NCBI GenBank assembly: GCA_041600415.1
Contig: JBFIKF010000002.1
Location: 62,001 to 126,000 of the forward strand
DNA from: JBFJKD01 sp041600415
GTDB taxonomy: Bacteria; Pseudomonadota; Gammaproteobacteria; Pseudomonadales; Porticoccaceae
DNA length: 64,000 nt
Direction of reading: 5' to 3'
In this document: piece by piece, positions 34,064-42,667 of the stretch
Position numbering within the stretch: position 1 is the first letter of the stretch
Layout of the letters: each line of letters begins with the position of its first letter
Position numbers and translations under genes: made by a program
Notes under the pieces: generated by a model
Seen by the model: the letters and a program-made list of their open reading frames with translations, nothing else
The model's database searches: none
Told to the model about the DNA's origin: nothing

Positions 34064-35102
34064 TACCTTGCGGCCGCGTGGCGGGATTCTTTTGTTACTG
34101 ATAGCGCTGTCGACCTTAATAATCGCCTGCAAGGACAGCAAACAGGAGCAGGTTGCAACTACGACGGGCGCTGAGCACCTCGACACCCCGTCTGCGGATA
34201 CGGCCACCCATGCAATGGATCGCTACGGTATCGGAACGGTCGCGGATGCCGCGACCATAGCCGGCTGGGATATCGATGTCAGGCCCGATGGACTCGGTTT
34301 GCCCGCGGGCGAGGGCAGCGTGGAAGATGGCGAAGAAATTTACGACGAAAAATGCGCCAGTTGTCATGGCACCTTTGGGGAAGGGGAAGGGCGCTGGCCG
34401 AAGCTGGCGGGTGGCATGAACACCCTGACACTGGAACGTCCGGACAAAACAGTAGGCAGTTACTGGCCCTACGCCAGTACACTCTGGGATTATATTTACC
34501 GCGCCATGCCGTTTACCGCGCCGCAATCGTTAACGGTTGACGAAACGTACGCCGTGACCGCCTATGTGCTCAACTTGAATGATCTGGTGGAAGATGATTT
34601 CGTCCTCGATAAGGACAATTTTGCGACGATTGAAATGCCCAACAAAGACGGCTTCTATGTAGATGATCGTCCCGACACGAAGAATCAGCGCTGTATGCAG
34701 AACTGCACCGACCCGAAAGCAAGAGTCATAGCAGAAGTCATTTCGGGTATTACGCCGACTGACCATTTTAAGGAAGACGGCAATCTTGGGTTAGCGTTTG
34801 TAGAAACTCCCGACCCGCAGTCTAAACGCACCCCATTGTCGGAGATCGCCCAGCGGGGCCAACCCATTTATGTGTCCGCTTGTCAGGTGTGTCACGACTC
34901 CGGTGTGGGCGGCGCACCGCTACTTGGTGCTGTCGAGCAATGGGCGCCGCGTATTTCCCAGGGCAAGGAAAAACTTTATCAAAGTGCGCTGCAAGGCTTT
35001 CAAGGCGAGAGTGGCTTTATGCCGGCCAAAGGTGGGCGCAGCGATTTGAGCGACGCAGACGTTAAAGCGGCGGTCGAGTTTATGCTGGAACGTAGTCAGT
35101 AG
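34047..35102 (+). CDS. soxD: SoxD, dihaem cytochrome c subunit of sulfane dehydrogenase
   Basis: A 351-residue c-type cytochrome with two haem sites, CASCH (103-107) and CQVCH (279-283). The N-terminus has a hydrophobic segment ending LIIAC (C28), a lipobox, so the protein is probably a lipoprotein rather than free in the periplasm. The C-terminus (FMPAKGGRSDLSDADVKAAV) supplies a Met ligand region typical of cytochrome c5-like domains. It takes electrons from SoxC and passes them to other cytochromes. The start ATG lies within the end of soxC. Confidence 0.94.
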   Translation: MSRSPDTLRPRGGILLLLIALSTLIIACKDSKQEQVATTTGAEHLDTPSADTATHAMDRYGIGTVADAATIAGWDIDVRPDGLGLPAGEGSVEDGEEIYDEKCASCHGTFGEGEGRWPKLAGGMNTLTLERPDKTVGSYWPYASTLWDYIYRAMPFTAPQSLTVDETYAVTAYVLNLNDLVEDDFVLDKDNFATIEMPNKDGFYVDDRPDTKNQRCMQNCTDPKARVIAEVISGITPTDHFKEDGNLGLAFVETPDPQSKRTPLSEIAQRGQPIYVSACQVCHDSGVGGAPLLGAVEQWAPRISQGKEKLYQSALQGFQGESGFMPAKGGRSDLSDADVKAAVEFMLERSQ

Positions 35103-35114
35103 GAAGGAGTCGAG

Positions 35115-35468
35115 ATGAAAGTTCTAATGATGCTGTTGGTTCTCGCAATGCAGCTGCTATGTGGATCGCTGGTAGCGGCGAGTGAAGAGGCCATGGATAC
35201 AGTGGCCAAAGGCAAGGCCGTGGCGTTTGATCGAGGTAAAGGTAATTGTCTCGCCTGTCACATCATGGATGATGGCCCGCTGCCCGGAACCGTCGGACCG
35301 CCCCTGATGCAGATGAAATTGCGGTTCGCCGATCGCTCCCTGCTGCGGGAACAAATATGGGATGCGGAAATTCGCAACCCCGGAAGCTTGATGCCACCGT
35401 TTGGTCGGCATGAAATTCTTACCGAGGAGGAGATCGACTGGGTGGTTGACTATTTATATACCCTTTAG
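35115..35468 (+). CDS. soxX: SoxX, monohaem cytochrome c
   Basis: A 117-residue exported cytochrome c with signal peptide (residues 1-22) and one haem site CLACH (45-49); LMPPFG near the C-terminus carries the Met ligand. SoxX pairs with SoxA to join thiosulfate to the SoxY cysteine. A strong AAGGAG lies 5 bases before the ATG. In many organisms soxX adjoins soxA; here soxY and soxZ lie between. Confidence 0.93.
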   Translation: MKVLMMLLVLAMQLLCGSLVAASEEAMDTVAKGKAVAFDRGKGNCLACHIMDDGPLPGTVGPPLMQMKLRFADRSLLREQIWDAEIRNPGSLMPPFGRHEILTEEEIDWVVDYLYTL

Positions 35469-35525
35469 GAGGGATTCCTGTCGCTTTTGTTTATTTGATA
35501 AACCTATTTTTACGGAGAGTATTCC

Positions 35526-35987
35526 ATGAAGTTAAGTCGTCGTAGTTTTTTTAAATATATGGGTGCTGGGGCTGGTGGGTTGCTCGCATTCGCGAGCGTG
35601 CCCAGGTTAGCGCTGGCTGCCTGGAATGAGGCAGCGTTTACAGCTGACGCCCTGGCGTCGGCCATTGCGGTCAGATATCCCGGGCTCCCCATCGAGGACA
35701 GTACTGCGGTTAAACTCAAGGCGCCGGCCATCGCCGAAAATGGCGCCGTCGTGCCGGTGTCCGTAAGTAGCAATTTGCCGAATGTGAAGAGTATCAGCCT
35801 GTTTGTGGAAAAAAATCCTTCACCACTTGCAGCCTCGTTTGACCTGAACGCGCAAAGTGTGGCGGATATATCGGTACGCCTGCGCATGGGAGAAACCTCA
35901 AACCTGGTGGCGCTGGTGGAAGCGGACGGCAAATTATTTCGGGTTCAACAGGAAGTTAAAGTAACCATTGGCGGCTGTGGCGGTTAA
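35526..35987 (+). CDS. soxY: SoxY, sulfur carrier protein subunit
   Basis: A 153-residue protein with a twin-arginine signal (LSRRSFFKYMGAGAGG) and the carrier C-terminus TIGGCGG, whose Cys on the swinging arm holds the sulfur intermediates. With SoxZ, exported together, it presents substrate to SoxAX, SoxB and SoxCD. GGAGAG precedes the ATG by 8 bases. Confidence 0.96.
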   Translation: MKLSRRSFFKYMGAGAGGLLAFASVPRLALAAWNEAAFTADALASAIAVRYPGLPIEDSTAVKLKAPAIAENGAVVPVSVSSNLPNVKSISLFVEKNPSPLAASFDLNAQSVADISVRLRMGETSNLVALVEADGKLFRVQQEVKVTIGGCGG

Positions 35988-36026
35988 GCCGAGCCCGCTA
36001 ATCGCAAAATATTGGAGTGTTCAGGT

Positions 36027-36326
36027 ATGAAAATTAAAGCGAGTGCAAAAGGCGACGTCATCAAGGTAAAAATGCTGATTGGCCATATTATGGAAACCGG
36101 TCGTCGCAAAGATGCGAACGGAAAATTAATTCCGGGGCACTATATTACTGAAGTGACGGTGGTTCACAAAGACGCTACCGTGTTTCACGCGCAACTGGGG
36201 CCAGCTGTCTCCAAGGATCCCTATCTGGCGTTTGCGTTTAAAGGTGGTGTCGCTGGAGATAAAATCACAGTGACCTGGGTTGATAACAAAGGTGAAACGG
36301 AAACCAGCGAAAGCGTGATCAGGTGA
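36027..36326 (+). CDS. soxZ: SoxZ, sulfur carrier partner
   Basis: A 99-residue beta-sandwich protein without its own signal, exported as a complex with SoxY. Sequence MKIKASAKGDVIKVKMLIGH, then METGRRKDANGKLIPGHYI, is typical SoxZ. GGAG (36014-36017) fits ATG 36027; the TTG at 36012 overlaps that site and is rejected. Confidence 0.95.
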   Translation: MKIKASAKGDVIKVKMLIGHIMETGRRKDANGKLIPGHYITEVTVVHKDATVFHAQLGPAVSKDPYLAFAFKGGVAGDKITVTWVDNKGETETSESVIR

Positions 36327-36382
36327 GAGTGACGTCAGTTTGCAATAACGGCAACACCAGGACTGTCAGGAAGGGGCTTGAT

Positions 36383-37234
36383 ATGAAAAAAATACTACTG
36401 TCCGGCATGGCGTTCACTATTTTATCAACTGCTCTTGTGGGCTGTGGTGCCAAGGAAAACTTCCAGCAATTGGTGCAGACGGATACGGAGCAATTCAGGG
36501 CGTTTTTCGCAAAACGTTTTACTGGCGTAGAGTTTGCCGACTACAGCAATGGTGTGTATGCCATAGATCCTGATTCTCGGGAGCAGTGGCTTGAAATCGA
36601 AGAGTTTCCGCCCTACGAATTCAACATAGACCGAGGCAAAGAGTTGTTTGAAACGCCGTTTGTTAATGGCAAAACCTATGGAGAGTGTTTCCCTAATGGC
36701 GGCATTGGTATACGCCAGAATTATCCGCAGTTTGATGCGGAGGCGAAGGAAGTTGTTACCCTGGAGCTGGCGATTAACCGCTGCCGCACGGCGAACGGAG
36801 AACCGGAGCTGAACTACAAGTCGGGGGGGCTGGTGGATATTTCTGCTTATATGGCATTCACTTCCCGGGATAAACCGTTTGCAATAGGTGTACCCAATGA
36901 AGACGCATACAAGGCCTATCTGGCCGGTCAAAAATTATTCTATTCAAAACATGGTCAATTAAACCTGGCCTGTGCAGATTGTCACATGCGCGCTTCCGGA
37001 CAAAGATTACGGGCGGATATTCCAGGCCCCGCACTCGGGCAAGCTACGGGTTTTCCGGTGTATCGCTCCAAATGGGAGGGCATGGGCTCACTACATTATC
37101 GCTACGCAGGATGTATGCGCGATATTCGTGCGAAACCGTTTGCGTTACAAAGTGAGCAGTTTCGCAACCTCGAATATTTTCAGACGATTATGGGCAATGG
37201 CCTCACCGTGAACGGTCCTTCTGCACGTAAATAA
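36383..37234 (+). CDS. soxA: SoxA, L-cysteine S-thiosulfotransferase subunit (single-haem type)
   Basis: A 283-residue cytochrome with one haem site, CADCH (197-201), and the active-site Cys in YAGCMRDIRAKPF (C244), which becomes the haem-ligating persulfide. The second haem site of classical SoxA is absent; instead C102 (GECFPNGG) and C134 (NRCRTA) probably form a disulfide. The signal ends TALVGC (C21), a lipobox. ATG 36383 follows AAGGGG by 7-8 bases; a longer frame from 36323 overlaps soxZ and is unlikely. It acts with SoxX to attach thiosulfate to SoxYZ. Confidence 0.94.
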   Translation: MKKILLSGMAFTILSTALVGCGAKENFQQLVQTDTEQFRAFFAKRFTGVEFADYSNGVYAIDPDSREQWLEIEEFPPYEFNIDRGKELFETPFVNGKTYGECFPNGGIGIRQNYPQFDAEAKEVVTLELAINRCRTANGEPELNYKSGGLVDISAYMAFTSRDKPFAIGVPNEDAYKAYLAGQKLFYSKHGQLNLACADCHMRASGQRLRADIPGPALGQATGFPVYRSKWEGMGSLHYRYAGCMRDIRAKPFALQSEQFRNLEYFQTIMGNGLTVNGPSARK

Positions 37235-37249
37235 AGGGTCTACAATGTG

Positions 37250-37555
37250 ATGAAATTACTACTGATACTCAGTATTTACCTGTCGAGCGCGCTGGCAGGA
37301 ACGGCAATCGCCGCCACCGCAAATGATGTGCGCGAAACAATTCGCGAGGCGAACACAACTTTTGCGGCGGCGGAGGCCGCCGGTTTTGCCTGGACTATGA
37401 CCGAGGATTTAATTGCACAGGCGGAAAAAGCACTGGCGGATAATCGTGTCGATGATGCGGCAACACTGGCCCGACAGGCACTTACACAGGCACAAAATTC
37501 CATCGTGCAGTCAGAATATGCGGATGCACACTGGCGGGAAATGAAGCCCGATTGA
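37250..37555 (+). CDS. soxK: SoxK-like SoxXA-binding protein
   Basis: A 101-residue exported protein (signal peptide ending AGTAIA). The mature part is a helical hairpin rich in Ala, with AAEAAGFAWTMTEDLIAQA and LARQALTQAQNSIVQSEYAD. Position directly after soxA and the helix pattern fit the SoxXA-binding protein called SoxK or SAXB in green and purple sulfur bacteria, which stabilises and activates SoxXA. I use ATG 37250 (AAAGGG before it), not the GTG one codon earlier. Confidence 0.75.
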   Translation: MKLLLILSIYLSSALAGTAIAATANDVRETIREANTTFAAAEAAGFAWTMTEDLIAQAEKALADNRVDDAATLARQALTQAQNSIVQSEYADAHWREMKPD

Positions 37556-37635
37556 CGGCATGGCGCCACCCGATACTCCGATCCTGAATAGTTGGTTGGT
37601 GTATACACAGTTGGTAAATACATAGTTGAACGGTT

Positions 37636-39393
37636 ATGCAAATAAGTCGTAGAGAGTTTACCAGGTTATTAGCCTGCGCCGGGGTGGCTGGCTTGCTGCC
37701 TGGGTGTAACAAATCCGGGAGCAACCCTGGTGCCGACTTGTATGACATAGCGAGCACCGGTGATGTGCGCCTGCTGCACTTTACCGATACCCATGCGCAG
37801 TTAAATCCCATCTACTTTCGCGAACCAAGCGTTAATCTCGGATTTCATGATGCCTTTGCGCGTCCACCCCATCTGGTCGCCGAGGATTTTCTTAAATATT
37901 TTTCGATTCCCGGCGGCGGTCCATTGGCGCACGCATATACCGCCATCGACTTTACTCAGGCTGCCGAGCTTTACGGAAAGGTAGGTGGATTTGCTTATCT
38001 GAAGACATTGATAGAGCGTCTACGAAGCGATTTTGGCAGAGACAAAACCCTGTTGCTCGATGGCGGTGACACCTGGCAAGGGTCGGGTACGGCCTACTGG
38101 ACCCGCGGTCAGGATATGGTGGAAGCTTGCAACCTGCTGGGCGTGGATATTATGACCGGCCACTGGGAGTTCACCTATCAGGATTCCGAAGTGCTGGCTA
38201 ATATCGACAAATTCAACGGAGAATTTCTCGCACAGAATATTCGAGTTAAAGAAGATGCGTTGTTCGACGGTGCCGATGCCTATGACGAAGATAGCGGTCA
38301 TGCGTTTAAGCCTTACACGGTAAAAGAGCTGGGGGGGGGTCGCGTCGCTATTATCGGTCAGGCCTTTCCTTATACCCCGGTGGCCAACCCCTCGCGTTTT
38401 ATTCCGGATTGGACGTTTGGCGTGCGGGATCAGGAAATGCAGGAACTGGTTGACCAGATTCGCGTTGAGGAAAAGCCGGACGCGGTGATTGTTTTATCCC
38501 ACAATGGCATGGACGTCGATCTCAAGCTGGCTTCTCGGGTGTCCGGCATCGACGCGATACTGGGTGGTCATACCCACGATGGTATTCCCAGCCCCTTGCT
38601 GATTGATAATCCCGCTGGTAAAACCCTGGTGACCAATGCGGGGTCCAACGGCAAGTTTCTGGGCGTACTGGATCTTAAGCTCGGCCAGGGACGGGTGTTG
38701 GATTACAACTACAAACTGTTGCCGGTGTTCGCTAATTTTTTAACCCCGGACAATACGATGGCGCAGTATATCGACGGTGTGCGTAAACCGTATCTCGAGA
38801 CACTGAGCAAACCACTGGCAATTGCAGGGGATTTACTCTATCGGCGGGGTAATTTTAACGGTACGTTCGATCAGGTGATCTGCGATGCGCTGCGCTCCGT
38901 TAACGACGCGCAAATTTCCCTGTCACCGGGCTTTCGCTGGGGTACCACCGTCCTTCCCGGACAAACGATTACCATGGAGCATGTGCTGGACCAGACCTGC
39001 ATCACCTATCCTGAAACTTATGTCCGCGAGATGAGCGGCACCGAGTTAAAAGCCATTCTCGAAGATGTTGCCGACAATCTGTTTAACCCCGACCCCTATT
39101 ACCAGCAAGGTGGCGATATGGTGCGGGTAGGGGGGCTCGATTATCGTTGTAATCCCATGGCGGATATCGGCTCTCGTATCGACAATATGCAACTTGATAA
39201 CGGCGAAAAAATACGCGCGGAGGGCACATACAAAGTCGCCGGCTGGGCAACGGTGGGTAGCCAGTCTCCCGGACCGGCGATCTGGGATACCGTCGCCGAC
39301 TATCTGGAGAGTAACAAGACCGTTGAAATTGCCAAGCTCAACGTACCGCAGTTGGTGAATGTGGACGGTAATCCGGGGTTGACGGGTTTGTGA
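37636..39393 (+). CDS. soxB: SoxB, thiosulfohydrolase
   Basis: A 585-residue dimanganese hydrolase. The N-terminus combines a twin-arginine motif (SRREFTRLL) and LLPGC, so it may be a lipoprotein. Metal-site motifs: LHFTDTHAQLNPIYF near residue 50, LLDGGDTWQG near 138, VLSHNGMD near 290 and GGHTHDG near 310. The C-terminal 5'-nucleotidase domain runs from about 390. It releases sulfate from the SoxY-bound intermediates. The ribosome site is weak. The stop overlaps the next gene by four bases (GTGA). Confidence 0.96.
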   Translation: MQISRREFTRLLACAGVAGLLPGCNKSGSNPGADLYDIASTGDVRLLHFTDTHAQLNPIYFREPSVNLGFHDAFARPPHLVAEDFLKYFSIPGGGPLAHAYTAIDFTQAAELYGKVGGFAYLKTLIERLRSDFGRDKTLLLDGGDTWQGSGTAYWTRGQDMVEACNLLGVDIMTGHWEFTYQDSEVLANIDKFNGEFLAQNIRVKEDALFDGADAYDEDSGHAFKPYTVKELGGGRVAIIGQAFPYTPVANPSRFIPDWTFGVRDQEMQELVDQIRVEEKPDAVIVLSHNGMDVDLKLASRVSGIDAILGGHTHDGIPSPLLIDNPAGKTLVTNAGSNGKFLGVLDLKLGQGRVLDYNYKLLPVFANFLTPDNTMAQYIDGVRKPYLETLSKPLAIAGDLLYRRGNFNGTFDQVICDALRSVNDAQISLSPGFRWGTTVLPGQTITMEHVLDQTCITYPETYVREMSGTELKAILEDVADNLFNPDPYYQQGGDMVRVGGLDYRCNPMADIGSRIDNMQLDNGEKIRAEGTYKVAGWATVGSQSPGPAIWDTVADYLESNKTVEIAKLNVPQLVNVDGNPGLTGL

Positions 39394-40376
39394 TCAAGGC
39401 TATCTCCAGGCTAGCGCTGTTCGCCTGGGTGCTGTGCCTGAACAGTACTCTGGTTAACAGTACTCTGGTTTATGGTGGGCAGGAAATTCCCCGCGCCGCC
39501 ACCTCAACAGTTCCTGAACTGCTGCTTACCAAGGTAGCTGAAAACGTCTATTCGGCCATCGGCGCGACTGCGCCACCCACTTATGAGAACGGTGGGCACA
39601 ATAATAATTTGTCGGTGGTTATCGGTCGCGACGCGGTGCTGGTGGTGAACGGTGGTGCTTCATATCAATTGGCTCAGGCCCTACACCAGGCCATTAAAAA
39701 AATTACCGACAAACCGGTTAAATGGCTGGTGGACGAAAACGGTCAGGGCCATGCATTTCTCGGTAATAGTTACTGGGCCCAACTAGGCGGCGTGGAGATT
39801 ATCGCGCAGGCGGAGGCGGCGGATGAAATACTTCGCCATGGCGATAAAATTTTACAGGATATGCTGGCCTATAACCGGGATAAGGGGGAGGGGACATTTG
39901 TCGCGCCGCCCACGCAGACATTCAGCGATATCCTGCATGTAGATATCGGCGATATGCCGGTTCAGATGATCAGTTTTGGTCCCGCCCATTCGCCGGGGGA
40001 TATATCGGTATGGCTCCCCAATCAAAAAATTATCATTACCGGCGATATAGCTTTTCATCAGAGACTACTGGGGATATTTCCGGATACTGTCACCAGCCAA
40101 TGGATAGAGTCCTTCGAAAAAATGGCAGCCCTCGAACCCTTGACCGTCATTCCCGGACACGGCGCGCCAACGGATATGGGGGCGATTGAGCGGGAGACTC
40201 TCGGTTATCTCAGGTTTCTACGTGCGGAAGTCATCAGGATTCTCGACGACGATGGGGATTTACAGGACGCTTACAGTATCGACCAGTCCGCTTACTCACA
40301 TCTCGACACCTTCGAGGAACTGGCGGCCAAAAATGCCGGGCGCGTGTTTCAGGAGCTGGAAACGGATTTTTTTTAG
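39390..40376 (+). CDS. soxH: SoxH-like metallo-beta-lactamase-fold protein
   Basis: A 328-residue exported MBL-fold protein starting with GTG inside the soxB stop. The usual first metal motif HxHxDH is replaced by ENGQGHAFLGN; later ligands AHSPGD, TGDIAF and PGHGAP remain. So metal binding is partial or altered, as in some other SoxH relatives. The signal region contains a 15-bp tandem repeat (39439-39468) that doubles NSTLV. The role of SoxH is not established; it is dispensable for thiosulfate oxidation in Paracoccus. Last gene of the sox operon here. Confidence 0.82.
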   Translation: MIKAISRLALFAWVLCLNSTLVNSTLVYGGQEIPRAATSTVPELLLTKVAENVYSAIGATAPPTYENGGHNNNLSVVIGRDAVLVVNGGASYQLAQALHQAIKKITDKPVKWLVDENGQGHAFLGNSYWAQLGGVEIIAQAEAADEILRHGDKILQDMLAYNRDKGEGTFVAPPTQTFSDILHVDIGDMPVQMISFGPAHSPGDISVWLPNQKIIITGDIAFHQRLLGIFPDTVTSQWIESFEKMAALEPLTVIPGHGAPTDMGAIERETLGYLRFLRAEVIRILDDDGDLQDAYSIDQSAYSHLDTFEELAAKNAGRVFQELETDFF

Positions 40377-40523
40377 ACACCGTATTCTCCGTTGAAAATA
40401 AGTACGGAACCAATTCTTCAGCTCGAATCGGACCACCACGCTAGCCACGCCTGACGCTCCCATGTTACTCTTTGGTAACATTCGATCCGACGCCGGCCTT
40501 CCGGTTTGCACTGGAGTTTCAAT

Positions 40524-41696
40524 ATGGGTAACGCTGTAGCCATCGCTGCTGTTTCGGAAATGAAACCGGCCCGTTATCCCGAACTGGGCGGGTACGATAT
40601 GTACGTCGAAGTCGTCCGGCAGTTTCTACAGGAATGGCCTGTCAAACCATCGGATATTCAGGGGTTATTAGCCTGTCCTTCCGGTATGGCGGGCGGTGGT
40701 AACAGCGATATTTTTGTCCACGAGCAATTGTACGAGGAAATGGGTATCCACCCGCTGTTTGCCGATACCATGAATGCTGGCGGCTCCACCTATAGTTTGA
40801 TGATTCAACGTGCGAGTCTCGCTATTCAACAGGGGCTCGTAGACTCGGTGCTGTGTGTGGGTGCTGGCAAGTTTCCAAAGGTCGGCGCGGGCGGCGCGGA
40901 AACCATGGCAAAAATGGTCAGCCATGAAATCTATGAATTCCCCTACGGCACATTTATTCCGGCAATGTACGCCCAGGTCGCCCAGCGGCACATGCACGAA
41001 TTCGGCACAACAGCGGAGCAGTTTGCGGAGGTGGCCGTATCCAGTCGCTTGTGGGCTCTGCAGAACCCCCAGGCGGCCATGTATGGCAAGGAAGCGCTAA
41101 CGGTAGAGAAGGTGCGCAACTCCCGCCCCATTGCTTCACCGTTTAATTTATACGATTGCTCCATCCCCCTGGAGGGAGGAGCAGCCATTCTGGTAACCAA
41201 CGAACAGATCGCAAAGCGATTTTCCCCACAACCGGCCTATGTGCTGGGTATGGGTGAATACCATAATCACCGCAATATCCATCAGGCCCCAGACCTGCTC
41301 GATATAGGTTGCGGGAAAGCGGCCAAACAGGCTTACGCAAGGGCGGGATTACAGCCTTCTGATATGGATTTTGCACAAATTTACGACGCCTTTACAGTTA
41401 ATCCTTTGGTGTTTATGGAAGAGCTGGGGCTTTGCCCCAGAGGTAAAGGCGGCGAAACGTTTCAATCGGGACGCACGCGGCCAGGCGGTGATTTGCCGGT
41501 TAATACTTATGGCGGATTACTGTCGTTCGGTCACACTGGTGACGCATCCGGCATGTCCATGATTGTGGAGGGCGCGCGGCAGATCATGGGTATCGCGGGG
41601 GAGCGGCAGCTCAGTAAGGCTAATCTCGGTTTGGTACATTCCTATGGTGGCATGATGAGCGAGCATGCCACGTTGCTACTGGGGAGGCAATCATGA
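40524..41696 (+). CDS. SCP2-type thiolase-like protein (Ltp2-like)
   Basis: A 390-residue thiolase-fold protein of the lipid-transfer-protein/SCPx group. AGKFPKVGAGGAETM near residue 115, QIYDAFTVNPLVFMEELGLC near 290 and the C-terminal HSYGGMMSEHATLLL fit the non-condensing branch. GGAG at 40513-40516 supports ATG 40524. It shares ATGA with a downstream DUF35 gene, and two MaoC-type genes follow. In steroid degraders, Ltp2 with the DUF35 part of ChsH2 is a retro-aldolase that cleaves the last side-chain unit. The same partners here suggest a similar aldolase. An ordinary 3-ketoacyl-CoA thiolase is less likely. Confidence 0.82.
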   Translation: MGNAVAIAAVSEMKPARYPELGGYDMYVEVVRQFLQEWPVKPSDIQGLLACPSGMAGGGNSDIFVHEQLYEEMGIHPLFADTMNAGGSTYSLMIQRASLAIQQGLVDSVLCVGAGKFPKVGAGGAETMAKMVSHEIYEFPYGTFIPAMYAQVAQRHMHEFGTTAEQFAEVAVSSRLWALQNPQAAMYGKEALTVEKVRNSRPIASPFNLYDCSIPLEGGAAILVTNEQIAKRFSPQPAYVLGMGEYHNHRNIHQAPDLLDIGCGKAAKQAYARAGLQPSDMDFAQIYDAFTVNPLVFMEELGLCPRGKGGETFQSGRTRPGGDLPVNTYGGLLSFGHTGDASGMSMIVEGARQIMGIAGERQLSKANLGLVHSYGGMMSEHATLLLGRQS

Positions 41697-42118
41697 GCGA
41701 CTCACCAACCACCAGCGTGGTGGCAAAACCGCAACCGCAAATCAGCCCTGGCGCTGAACCGTTCTGGGAACATGCCAAACGGGAAGAACTGTTTCTACCT
41801 TTTTGCGAAGCGTGCCAGAAACCTTTCTATTATCCGCGCCGGTGGTGTCCCAGTTGTTTTTCACAAAATCTCTCGTGGCGTAAAATGACTGGCAAGGGCC
41901 GGATCTACAGCTTTTCTGTCATTCACCAATCGCCGCACCCGTCGTATCAACAGGATGTACCCTACGTGCTGGCTATTATCGAGCTGAATGAAGGTCCGCG
42001 TTTGATGGCTAATGTGCTCGATTGCGATGTCAGTGCTGTCCATATCGAAATGGCCGTCGAAGTCACTTTCCAGGCGCGGGGCGAGATGAAAATACCGCAG
42101 TTTCGACCTTGCAACTAA
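41693..42118 (+). CDS. DUF35 OB-fold/zinc-ribbon protein
   Basis: A 141-residue protein with a rubredoxin-like zinc ribbon CEAC...CPSC near residues 39-56 and a C-terminal OB-fold (GKGRIYSFSVIHQSPHP). DUF35 proteins are obligate partners of thiolase-like enzymes, and in ChsH2 the domain binds and activates the Ltp2 aldolase. The four-base overlap with the thiolase gene and the MaoC gene 12 bp downstream support that complex. GGGGAGG precedes the ATG. Confidence 0.88.
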   Translation: MSDSPTTSVVAKPQPQISPGAEPFWEHAKREELFLPFCEACQKPFYYPRRWCPSCFSQNLSWRKMTGKGRIYSFSVIHQSPHPSYQQDVPYVLAIIELNEGPRLMANVLDCDVSAVHIEMAVEVTFQARGEMKIPQFRPCN

Positions 42119-42130
42119 CGAGGAAGCATA

Positions 42131-42664
42131 ATGAACAAAGCTGTCAAAGGGCCTTTTACACTTAATTACGGGAGTTACGAGGAAGCGCAAAAGTTTCTCG
42201 ATAACCGCACACTGAAAACCGTTGCGGAGTTTACGGTGAACTGGGAGGCCATCAAAATTTACTGTTCTCTCGAAGAGGACAGTAATGCCAGTTACTGGGA
42301 CGAAGAGTATGCCCGGCAACAATGGGGTGGCATCGTTGCGCCACCTGGTTTGTTGCTAACCTGGGCTATGTCTCTGCAGTGGCATCCGAAGAAGGAACGC
42401 ACCCACCATTTTATCGCCGTCATCGTACCGCTGCCTGGCAATACCTTGATTAATGTCGCCACCAAAACTGAATATGAGCGGCACCTGTTTCTGGGTGACC
42501 GTGTGCACGTTGAAGACCGCGTGATTGATATTTCCCGTGAAAAAAATACGCGATTGGGAATCGGACATTTTTTAACGACCCAGGCTAAATTTACCAATCA
42601 GAAGGATGAGCTGATCGCGATTCAGACAAACCAGCTTTTCCGTTACAACGCGCACGAGGAATAA
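42131..42664 (+). CDS. MaoC-like hotdog protein (FAS1-like dehydratase; ChsH2 N-domain-like)
   Basis: A 177-residue hotdog-fold protein of the FAS1-like dehydratase type, with WDEEYARQQWGGIVAPPGLLLTWAM near residue 55 as its substrate region. ChsH2 of actinobacteria has such a domain fused to DUF35; here they are separate genes, 12 bp apart. It lacks the acidic/His catalytic pair typical of active MaoC hydratases, so it is probably the substrate-binding half of a heteromeric enoyl-CoA hydratase with the next gene product. Confidence 0.82.
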   Translation: MNKAVKGPFTLNYGSYEEAQKFLDNRTLKTVAEFTVNWEAIKIYCSLEEDSNASYWDEEYARQQWGGIVAPPGLLLTWAMSLQWHPKKERTHHFIAVIVPLPGNTLINVATKTEYERHLFLGDRVHVEDRVIDISREKNTRLGIGHFLTTQAKFTNQKDELIAIQTNQLFRYNAHEE

Positions 42665-42667
42665 GTT

